64,000 nucleotides of DNA from Dromiciops gliroides (taxonomy: Eukaryota; Chordata; Mammalia; Microbiotheria; Microbiotheriidae), in contig NC_057861.1 of the NCBI RefSeq assembly GCF_019393635.1, positions 302,953,468 through 303,017,467 on the forward strand, read 5' to 3'. Shown one piece after another: positions 47,101 through 59,100 of the stretch. How positions within the stretch are numbered: position 1 is the stretch's first letter; every line of letters starts with the position of its first letter. Below the pieces are notes generated by a model, which saw only the letters and a list, made by a program, of their open reading frames with translations, was not told the DNA's origin and made no database searches. Both the position numbers and the translations under genes were made by a program.

Positions 47101-50100
47101 GGAGGTAAGATATTGGTAAATAAGGGTAATATAAAAACAGTGCATCTGCAAAATTTTTTAAAGTGTTTTATGGTTTAAAAGGGACTTTCACCTTATTTGA
47201 TGCTTATGACAACCCTATACAATTAGCAGAACAGGTACCATATTTTATAGGAAAGGAAACTCAGTCCAAGAGAGGTGGATTGATTTGCCTGTGGTCATAC
47301 AACTAGTAAGTGGCAGAGAACCCTCCAGGTCTTCCGACTCCCAAGTCCACTTATCTTCCAGTGTACCATACTCTCCACAGAATCCTCATGGGTTTAGTCA
47401 TTATAAAGAACAGACAATTATAGGAACACAAAGCAAGGGCTGTGTATACATTGTGTGCTTAGTAAATGTTAATGTGTTACTGATACTATCTACAGTTCTT
47501 TAGATGCTGCCTGTAATGTCATGGTCCCACCTTTCTTCTGTCAGCAAGCAGAGAACTTAGCTTACTGTTTCTCCTTCTAATCAAACCACAGTTCCCCACC
47601 ACCCAGTTTGGCCTGCTGGGGTAAATGCCAATTTTTACATCTCTTGCCTTATTGCTTTCCCCCTCTAAAGTTATGTTGTTGACTTTTGCTTTTTGTAACA
47701 CAATCATTTCATCATCTATCTACCCCCTCCCAATAGAATCCTTCTTTGTGGCAAAATACTTTCCATTTTGGAAAGTATTCAGGTTAGCAAAACTGACTAA
47801 CGCAGCAACAGCAACTGACAGCATATAGAATAATGTACACCCTAGTTCCCTGTCAAGATACTGAGAGAATGGTGGTATGTTTTATTATCTGTCCTAGGTA
47901 CCAAAGTTAGTCATAGCAAATTATCTGAGTTAGTTGCCTTTTTTATTGTTTATTGATTTGGATGATTATTACAATCATTCTATGTATTAATCTTATAGTT
48001 CTGCATTCTTCATTCTGTATTTATTCATAGCAGCCTTTCTGTCTTTCTCTGAATTCTTCAAGATTGTTGTTTCTTATACTGCAGTAATACTTCTTTATAT
48101 TTATATGCCACAAACTGTTTGGCCATTCTCTTTTTATTTTATTTTATTTTTTTTTGCAGGGCAATGAGGGTTAAGTGACTTGCCCAGGGTCACACAGCTA
48201 GTAAGTGTTAAGTGTCTGAGGCCGGATTTGAACTCAGGTCTTCCTGAATCCAGGACCGGTGCTCTATCCACTGCGCCACCTAGCTGCCCCCAGCCATTCT
48301 CTTTTTAATAGAAATTCACTTTGTTTTCAGTTTTTACTGTCATAAATATTTTAGTAAATGTGGGACCTTTAATCTTTGACCTCTTTGGGGTCTGTTCTAT
48401 TTAATGGGATCCCTGGGTCAAAGGATAGGAACAATTTAGTCTCTTTTTCTCTCAGAATTCAAAATTATTTTCCAGAACACTTGGCCCTATTCATAACTTC
48501 ACCAATAGTGCATTATTAATGTACCTGCATTCCCACAGCCTTGGCAACACTGACTTTCAGTTATGTCTTTGACAAAAGGTGAAAGATGGGAGGTTATTTT
48601 TTGTTGTTTTTTAAAAAAACAATTTGGAACATTAAAAAAATATAATTATTGATCATTTACATGTCTTTTTGAGAACTGTTAATATAATTTGACTTATAGA
48701 TTGGGGAATAGGACTTTGGGTCCTATTTTTGTGTCAATTCCCTTAGATTTTATAAGAGATTTTTTTAACAGAGTATTTTCCCCCATTCAACAGTTCTTCC
48801 TCATTCTAATTATATTAACTTTATTCAGGCAAAAACTTTTGAATTTTCATCTGTTTTGCCTTTCGTGACCTTTTGTCCTGTTTTGGTTTCGTACTCTCTC
48901 CTTGTAGTTCTTGTTTTCTAGTTTGTTTTGTCCTATGACCTTTTCCATTAGCTTAATTATCCATTTAGAGTTTATTGATACTATATGATTTTTTAAATCA
49001 TCACATAGCCTCTCTTTAATTTTTGATTGTCCTTTAAGGATTGTTACTGTTTTTCACCACATGAATCCCTAACAGAGTTTAAAATAATAAAAGGAAAAGT
49101 TTTAAAGTTTTAGATATTTTAAAAGCTTTAAAAAGTTTTAAAAGTTTAAAAGCAAATGTAAAGGGAGCAAATCTGTTCCCCTTCATAGCTTTTCTCCTGT
49201 TTTCCTGACCACTAAAACTCTCACATTCACATACTCCTTTTCATATCTTGTCTCTAGAATCTCCCAGCCCAGAACCATTTGGGTTTGGCTTGTCTGAGTT
49301 CTTAGGTTTCAATTTGACAAGGCTACTATGTTTCTCAGCCCGATTAAAACCTGTTTCTCAACACTGCCTCCTGGTGTGGGGTACTTGGCTTATTGTACCT
49401 TCCCCCATTACTCACCTGCTAAGAAAAGAGAGTTGTAAGGTGGTACAGTGGAAAAAACACTGGCTCTGGAGTAATGTAACCTGGGTTTGAATCTCACCTC
49501 TGCCTCTTGGTACATGGGTGATCTTGGACAAGTTACTTAACTTCTGTGGACCTCAGTTTCCTCATTGTAAAATGAAAAGGTTGCACAAGATGTCCCTTGA
49601 GGTCTCTTCCACCTCAAAATCTGTGGTCTTGTGAATTCTTCCCTGCACTTCAGACAACCCTGCAAAGCAGTGTCTCTTTTACCTTGAATCTCAATGGCTT
49701 TTGGCTCATTTGAAGACTTAGTTTCACTTGTGATCTCCTGGGCAAGAAAGACCCTTCCTTATCTGACCTCTAAAGATTGCTCAGGTCCTAGGCTCCAGAA
49801 TGTCCTATGACCAGGCAGTCACTTCCATCACCATGTCATTAGATCTGATTTGTCCTTGACTTTTTTCTCATTGGTTTTCCTGAAGTGAACTTAGCAGCTG
49901 ATAATTACAACTAGTCTGCCCATTAAGTGAAACCTGATAACTTTTTATTGTGTGCCTGACATCTGAGCTTCCATTTCTTTGTAGAACCATATGGCCAATA
50001 GGGGTCTTCCAAAACCTCAACTGCTTTCCTGTTCATAGTCTGTGTATCCATGTTGGATATCCTACCAAGTTCCTGTTTCTAGTCTTACTTTAGGTTTAAC

Positions 50101-53100
50101 ACTTAGTTCATGGGTAGAAATGAGATAATATACCAGTATTTTGTTTAATTCATGAGCCTGGTTCAGATAACCTTCTCTCTCCACTTCCTTGTGTTCTCAG
50201 GTTAATGACCCATTCTCACGTGCCCTCACTATGGAGTGGTTTTCTAGAATCCAGGTTACCAACAGAAGAAAGACGCTCCTCCCTCCCCCCAAGTTATTTA
50301 ATACTTATTGAAATTAAGAACAATTCATCTCACCCCTATTCTTGCTCTTCTTTCCTGCCCAGTAAGGACATATTTTTTTAAAAAGTACAATTATGTTAAT
50401 ACTAATTTAAATGAAATGGTTTACTTTTATTATCAACATGTGTGCATGCTTAATTGTTAGTACACATTTCATGAATGTATTTCTAAATTCAACTTGCTGG
50501 CTGCCAGTTACTATGTTCAGTAATACTCCTGATAATCTGTTTTACTGCACTTAAAATCAAAGTTCAATTTTGAGTTATTGTTCTGAATAACTTATTAGTT
50601 TTAAGATGGTCACAAATCAAATACAGACATCAGTAACTACATATACTAACAGTATGACATTTTAGAAACTATCTTTGTTCACTTTTTAGTTTATGTTAAC
50701 TAAACTTCAGCAATCATCAAGAGTTTATCTTGCTATCTGCTAGGCAAGGGATACAAATACAGAGAACAGGAGTTCTTCCAGTCAATGACCTTCCATCCTA
50801 TGAGGAAACAGAACAAATACATATATAAATAGTTGCAAAATAAGTACTAGGTTGTTATAGGCGGAGGGCATTAGCAATTGAGGGGAGACGAGAAGGATAA
50901 GATGTAACTAGAAGCTAGAAGTTGGTTTCTGTCTTTGTATAGCTAATGAACTAAGAATGGTTTTCACGTTTTAAAATGATGTTTCATTGTGTTTAAACAT
51001 GTGAAAACCATTTTTAGGTCATTGGCTGTATTTGACCCTCAAGCCATTGTAGATCCCAGTTGTAGAAGGGGGTGTTTGAACTTTATCTTTAAGGGAAGAT
51101 TTCTTTGAGATCTAGATGTACATTCTAGGCATGAGGGATAGTTAGTGCAAAGGAACAGAGATGGGAGATGAAGTGTGAGTAATAAAGAGGTTGGTTTGGC
51201 TGTATTGTAGGATATAGGAAGGGGAGTGGTATGTAATAATACTAGGATGATAGGATGGGGCCATGTTGTAAAGGACTTTAAAAGCCAAACAGAGGATTTG
51301 ATATTTTATCAGAGGCAGTAGGGAGATGAGATTATTGTGTAGGGAATAACATGGTCAGATCTGTGCTTAAAGAAAATCACTTTGGCAGCAAGGCACAGGA
51401 CAGATTGAAGTGGGGAAAGACATAAAGCAAGAAGACCAATGAGGAGGCCATTATGATAGTTTTGTTGAGAAATGATGAGGGCCTGAACCAAGATGGTAGC
51501 TATATGAGTAGAGAGAAGGGTTTAGAGATGAGAAATGTTGTAGAGGTGGAAATGGCAAGATTTGGCAACCAATTAGCTATGTTAGGTTAGGGACAGTAAG
51601 GAGTTGAGGATAATGCTGAAGTTACAAACCTGGGAGACTGGGAAAATGGTCCATTTGACAAAAATGAGAAGTTTGGAAGATGAATGGGTTTTGGGGAGAT
51701 CAGTAAATTCTCTTTTTGACCTAGTGCGTTTGATGTCTCTGGGACATTCCAGTTTGAAATGTTCATTAAGGAATTGGTGATATGGGACTCTCCCAGAGGT
51801 GAGACTGAGGCTGAATATATAGATCTGCGAGTTATATGAATAGAAGTTATAATTAAACTGGTGGTTTTTTAATGAGGTCACAGAGTGGAGAGAGACAGAG
51901 AGAGTGTGTGTGAGTCCAGGATAGGGCCTTGGGAAACATATATAGTTAAGGGGCATGATATAAATGATGAGCTAACAGAGAAGACTGTTGTTGTTTTTCT
52001 TGTTATGTCTGACTCTTTGTGACCCCATTTGGGGTTGTCTTGGCAAAGATACTGGAGTGGTTTGCCATTTCCTTCTCCAGCTCATTTTATAGATGAGGAA
52101 ACTGAGACAAACAGTAAATGACTTGCCCAGGATCACATAGCTAATAAGTGTCTGAGGACAGATTTGGACACAGAAAGATGAGTCTTCCTGACTTCAGGCC
52201 CAGAACTTTATCCACCGTGCCACCAAGTTGCTCTAAAGAAGACTAAGAAGTGGTCAAACAGGAGGAGAATCAAGAAAGAGAAGTTCCCTTACCTTCCCCC
52301 CCCCCCCAAAAAAAAAAAACCCACACAAACACACACATAGAAAAGTGGGCGTTTCACAGTGTAAAATGCAATAGGAAAGTCCAAAAGGGGGAGGACTGAG
52401 GAAAAACCATTAGATTTAGCTATTAAGAGATCATTGGTAAATTTGGAGAGAGCAATTTCAGTTGAATGATGATATTAGAAGCCATATGGAAAAGGGTTGA
52501 GGAATGAGTGAGAAGAGAGGAAGCAGAAACAATTTTAGATGATTTTTTTGAGGAGTTTGGTTGAAAAAGAAATGAGAGGTAACACAATAACTTGAGGAGA
52601 TGATAGTATAAACATTTTTTTTAAGGATGTAAGAGATATGAGAATGTCTGAAATCAATAGAAAAAAATGAACCTATAGATAGGAGAGGTTGAAGATTATC
52701 AAGGCACGTGGGGATGGTTGAAGGGTCAGTCTCATGGAGAAGATTAGAGAGAATGGGATCAAGGGCACATGTAGAGGACCTGAATTTGCCAAAGTCACCT
52801 GGAAAGAAAGGGCCACTTCCTCAGAGATTGGAGGAAAGGGGGGGAAAGTGGGATGTGTTATCAGTGGGCTTGCAATGAAGAGAAGGGAAGAAGGGACCTC
52901 AATGAACAGCCTCGGTTGTTTCAGTAAAGTAAGAGATGGTGTCCTCAACCAAGACATTGATAGGTGGTGGTGTGGGACACTTGAGAGAAAATGTTTGGAA
53001 TAACTTCTATTGGGGAATCAATTTCTTTTCAGAAAGTATTTGTTTAGTGCCTATCATTATTTCTGATAATTAAAATATTAAAATAAGGTTTTGCACAAAG

Positions 53101-56100
53101 GGGTACATCTTTTTTGAAATAAAATTCATGTAACCTTGCCAAAGTTAACTTAGGTACATGTATTCTTACCCCTATTTTCTCCCGTTTACTCTTCAATCCT
53201 GTTTCATCAGTCATCACCTGCTTCATGTTTCTTCATTTTTCTCCTAGTTTTGGGTTCCTTCATTTCATCCTATAAATATACTAAGGTCCTCCCTATCCTT
53301 AAAAAACAAAAACAAAACCTTCCCATGATTCCTAAATCCATTGTTTTACCCAACTTCCTTTTAACTGGCAAATTTCTAGAAAGAGTAGATTACTTCTTGT
53401 CCTTATCTCCTCCTCACCCTCCCCATTCATTCCTCATCCCCTTGTAGTCTAGCTTCTATCCCTACCACTGTACTAAAAATGCTTTCTCTAGGATCACTAA
53501 ACCAGTGACCTTTTTTTCTTCTTTTTGTATTTATAGTCTTTCCCTTCTTGCTGGCATTTCACTAAACATTATCCCTTTTTGATACACTCTCTCTCTCTCT
53601 CTCTCTCTCTTTTTTGTTTGCAGAGCAATGGGGGTTAAGTGACTTGCCCAGGGTCACACAGCTAGTAGGTATTAAGTGTCTGAGGCCGGATTTGAACTCA
53701 GGTCCTCCTGAATCCAGGGCTGGTGCTTTATCCACTGTGCCACCTAGCTGCCCCCTGATATACTCTCAAAACCCTTGACAACCTTTGGTTTCTATTACTG
53801 TATGTTCATAATTCTCCTACTTCATTGAATACCCCTCTGTCTCCTTCCCTGTCTCTTTATCCTCAGTCCCCCCCCTTCCCCATGGGTGTATCCCTCCAGC
53901 TTCTCTCTTTGGCTCTCTTTTCCTTTCCATCTCTATTCAATCAGTGAACATTTAAAAAACATGTAGCATGTGTCAGGCACTGTGCTGGGTACCAGGGAGA
54001 CAAAATAAAAATCAAACAGTCTCTGCCCTTAAACAGTTTATAAGCTGGGGAAAACCACATATACCTAAGTAAGTATATATGAAATAGATACAAGGTAACT
54101 TGAGAGGTGGGCCCTATAAGGCAGAGCATCTCAGTGGGTCAGGAATGACCTCATATAGAAGCTGGAGTTTGATCTGAAACTTGAAGGAAAGCAAGGATTT
54201 TAAGAGGTAGAGATAATGAGAGGGCAAATTCTAGGCATAGGAGATATGTAGTGCCAGAGACAGGAGATGAGGTATCTATCTCATGGTCATCTTGTCCACT
54301 TGGTCTGGTGTCATTTGTCACAAATCTCAAAACTATATCTCTGCCTCCCGACATATTCCCAGAGTCCCTTCCTCTAATTCTAAATTCTTGCTGGTCATCT
54401 CTACTTATATTACCTACCAGCACCTCAAAATTAACCTGTCCAATATTAATATGTCCCCAAAACTTGGCCCTTCTAACATCTCTGCTTCTACCAATGATGT
54501 CATCATTCTCTTAGTGAATTCGATTATAATCTTTTACTTGTAGGCGAGGGAAAGGGAGAAGCAGTTATTTGCCAAGTGTCTTCAATACCACCTCCATGGT
54601 ATTTCTCTTTTCATTTTCATGGCAGGGTAGAAAGTGCACATCTTTGGAGTAAGAGGACCTGGGTTCGAGTTCCATCTCTGTCTTTGGGCAATCATGAAAC
54701 CTCCTTGAGCCTCAGTTGTCTCATCTATAAAAAGAGGGGGTTGCCAGAAGTCTTTTCTGGCTCTACATATTTGTATGGTCTTATGGCCCAATTCAGACAC
54801 TCATCTTTTTTCCCCTAAACTATGGTAGCCTCCTAACTTCTAACTTGCATGGACACTGTCTCCCCTCTATTTTTTATCATTGACACTGCTGCCCCAGTAA
54901 TCTTCCTAATCTGCCAGTATTATTTTGTCACTTTGAACTCTAAAATATGGTGAATACTCATTGCCTACTCAATAAAATACATATAAACTCATCCTGGCCT
55001 TTCACTTTCTGACTGCCTCTTACCTATCATGTTTTTTCTCATAGTATGGCCCTTTATTTTACAGCCCCTCTTTTTGTCTTGACCTTTCCTATCTCTTTGC
55101 ATTTTCTCAGTCTTCTCTGCCTGAAATAGAATTCTCTGTTCCCACTTCTCCATCTGATAGAAGTCACTTTCTTGCTTCAAGGCTCAAGTCAGGTGCTTTC
55201 TCTTCTGTGAAACTTTTCCTGAGCTTGCTTCTCCCCCTCAGGGGAAAGTCAGTTCTTTAGATTTCTTCTAGTACTTTACCTGGATCTTTACTTTGCTCAT
55301 ATCTCACTGTCCTTCCAGCATAGTAGTTTGTGCATTTGTCTTCTCTCCCCCTTGCCAACTTCATGCCCTCCGTGCCTATTATAGTGCCTCATGTATTCTG
55401 GCTGCTTAGAAAATATTTATTGAATTATCAGTACTTGAATTTCATGTTGCTTCTAATAGTAGTATTGACTTTTCTCAAAGGCTATTTAAAATTACTGTGA
55501 CTCCTTCCTTTTATTAGTTTCTTCCTTAATGTTTTTGCTCAGTTAAATTAAATTTGGAACTTTGACTTTTTCACCTTTATCAAAGGTAAAGGAGCTGTAA
55601 CTTTGAGTATACTTAAATCTTTATAATCCCCAACAAATTTTTGAACCTATTGTGGGCATTCTGTATGTAGTCTTTACTCTGTGTGTGTTTGTATAAGATC
55701 AAAATTACTACTTAATACTTACATGACATTGTAACTTTTTCCATTGTTATTTTAAGCCTATGTGTATTTCCATGTGACATTTGGAAGGAGTTTATTAATT
55801 ATGAAAATGTCTTGGTCCCTGTGCTTAAGGAACTATATACCTTGTCTGAGCCAGCCAGTCAGAGGGATATAATCTGTTTCACTTGGTTTAGATTGTTTTG
55901 TAATTATGTTTAATGTTGCAATGAAAATCTTCTGAACAGATAGGTCTTTTAAAATTATAGTGTTAATTCTCAAAATTTATATCTTTAGTTTCCTTATACA
56001 ATTCAGCGCCTTTGGAATTAATAAATTATATAACTAATTTTTAAAAAGAGGTAGAATTTGAATTGGAAAGAACCTCAGAAATCTTCTAGACAAAGGGCCT

Positions 56101-59100
56101 CTAACTTTGGGGTTTGTGAACTTTTTTTTTTTTTTTGGTGGGGCAATAAGGGTTAAGTGACTTGCCCCAGGTCACACAGCTAGTGTCAAGTGTCTGAGGC
56201 TGGATTTTAACTCAGCTTTTCCTGAATGTGAACTTGTTTTTAAAAAATATTTTGATAACTATATCAGTATAATTGGTTTCCTTGATAATGCTATACATTT
56301 TATGCATTCTGAGAAGTTCATAGACTTCACCAGATTAACAATAGGGTCTAGGACATAAAAAAAAAGGTTACAAAGCCCTCATCTAGGCTTGGTTCTTCTA
56401 ACTAAGAACTTTAAAACAAGCTATATTATGTTCATTTTGTTTTGTAGAAAAACAATCCAGCTGTGATTGTCATAGGCAACAATGGACAAATACAGTATGA
56501 TCATCAGAAGTAAGTATATGTTGTTTTTGACTTCTGGTTCTTTCTTCATGTTCCATACATATCTCGAACTCAGCATTTCCACAATTAGTTAATTATTTTT
56601 TACCTAAAACCTACTCATCTTTTGTATGCTATCTTTTGAGGGCACTGCCATGTTTCCAGTCATTCGCTTTTTTTTTTTCCAACCATTCACTTTCACCACC
56701 TTGAAGTATCCTTAATATTCTTCCCTAGGCCAGCTATTTGATCATTTGCCAGTTCTTATCCAATTTATCCCCACTCTATCCCTATCTCTTGCATCCGTCT
56801 TGTTTTCTCTATTCACATCTGTCATAGAATCTGTCATTGCCTCTAACTTGGACTATTTGCAATAGCCTCATGCTTGATCTCTCTACCTCAAGTATCTCCC
56901 TTCTCAAAGCTCTCCTCTACAAAGCTGCCAAAGTGATATTCTAGAGCAAAGCCTCTTAAACTGTGCGTCATGACCCCACATGGGGTCTCGTAAATGAATG
57001 TGGGGGTTGCGAAAAATTTGGCAACAGTAAAAGTTTATGTATACCTGTTTTATATATTTATATACCTATATACCTAGGGTCATGTAAAAATTTCTCAGGC
57101 GAAAAGTAGTCACAAGTAGAAAAAGTTTAAGAAGCCCTGTTTAGAGCTCAGGTCTGAGCACGTCACTCCTCTGCTTGGTAAATTCTTTGAACTCATATAA
57201 CACAATTTCTTCAACCATTCTCCCTTTGATGAATACCCCTTTAATTTCAAATTATTTTTATTTATTTTTTTCCTTTTAATCTACATTCAGGATCAGGAAT
57301 TTTTTCTTATTTAAAGATCTTCCCTTCTTTTTAAATCAACCTCCTTCTTAATCCTACCACCTTCTGTCCTCACCAGGTTCCCTTTTGAGTTTGATATATT
57401 TCTGTACAAAATACTGTGTGCGTGTGTACACGTGTGTACACATGTGCACAAGTACACACACATTCTTGCTTGCCCATCCTTTTTCACTCATTCCAGTTAT
57501 AAGAAATAGCAAGTTCCACCCACTTCTTCCTTCATTTTCTCCTCCATATATTTTTATTTCATTAAATATTTCTCAATTACATGTAAAAAATATTTTTACT
57601 TTTTGAGTTCCAAATTCTTTCCCTCCCTCCCTCAATTTGATATAGCTTATACATGTGAAGTCATGCAAAACGTTTCCATATTAGCTATATTGTGGAAAAA
57701 AAAAAACAGGAAAAAACCCAAGAATAATAAAGTACAAAAAAGTATGCTTCAGTGTATTCAGACTATCCTTTGTAATTATCTTATCTTGGATCATTGTAGT
57801 GATCAGAATAGCTAAGTCATTCACAGTTGATCATTGTATAATAGTGCAGTTATGGTGTACAATGAACTGGTTCTGCTCCCTGCACTTTGCATTAGTTCAT
57901 ATAATTCTTCTCGGGTTTTTCTGAAACCATCCTGATTATCATTTCTTAAAGCACAACAATATTCCATCACAATCATATAACACAACTTATTCAGCCATTC
58001 TTCAATGAATATACATCCCCTCAATTTTCTAATTTTTTTCACCACAAAAAGCTGCTATATTTTTGTACATATAGCTCTTTTTCTTTTTTTTTGATCCCCC
58101 TTCTTTCTCACTAGTGTATTTATCCTCTTACCCTCTTTTTTCTTTCCCCTCTTCATGCCCTGAGAACAAAACTAATCCACCCCCAGGATCTCTGGGGGGT
58201 TTTTGTGTGTGTGTTTTGTTTGGTGCTGTTATTGTTTTGGGGGTGGGTTTATTTTTCCAATTTAACTCTCTCAGTAATTTTTGAAGTCATTAAAATTCTG
58301 AAGGGACTGCTTATTTCTTCTCAATAGAATATTATCATGATAACATACTGTTCTTTCTAGTTAGTCAAATAAATTTATCTTTTTTTGTTCCTCTGAAGTC
58401 TTGTGTTCACATATCACAGTGCCTAGTCCGCCTTAGTCTTTTCATTAGAAATGCTTTATCTTCTATTTCAGTCAAGGTCCATCTTTTTCCTCTGTTGGAT
58501 TATACTCAGGTTTGAAAGATAAATTATTTGTTGTGATAAGTTTACATATTTTGCATTTTAGGAATATTGTATTCCAAGATCTCTGTTTTTTAGTAAAAGC
58601 TGCTGGGTCTTGTGTAACCTGCACTTCCTTGGTACTTGAACTCCTTTCTGGATGCTTGGAATATTTTTCCTCTTTGATGTGGGAGCTCTGGATTTTGTAC
58701 ATAACTTTCCTAAGTGTTTTCAATTTGAGTTTCCTTTCAGAAAATGATTGCTAGATTCTTTTCATTTTCACTTGGCCCTATGGTTCTAATAGATCTGGCA
58801 GTTTTCATTTATGATTTAAGAAAATATTTTATTTTTTAAAAATCCTGGTCCATAGGAAGTCTGATGATTCTTAAATTGCCCCTTTTTGTCCTGTTTTCCA
58901 TGTCAGTTGTTTTTGATGGCAGATACCTTACAAAAAAAACCACTTCTGGTTTTGTTTATTATTTCTTGCTCACTCATGGAGTCATTGATTTCTGATTGGT
59001 CTACTCTAATTTTCAGGAAGTTTTATTTGGAATAAATTTACTGCTTTCTGTTCTAAGTTATTTATTCTTTTTCCAATTCTTTCCTCAAGAACTTTTATTT

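Larger units (their letters stand above)
53160..55430 (+). mobile_element. Long L2 copy with RT text (intron 3)
   Basis: Plus-strand L2 ORF and 3' text: AGTCTAGCTTCTATCCCTAC, AGGATCACTAAACCAGTGACC, CCTCCTAACTTCTAACTTGC and CTTTCACTTTCTGACTGCCT, to the tail at about 55430. Interrupted by a WSINE (53592), a reverse L2 piece (53935-54270) and a MIR (54600-54790). Confidence 0.8.

Noticed and set aside
51582-51956. 124-codon minus-strand frame
   Set aside because: Falls inside an L2 copy and matches no recognised L2 protein segment.
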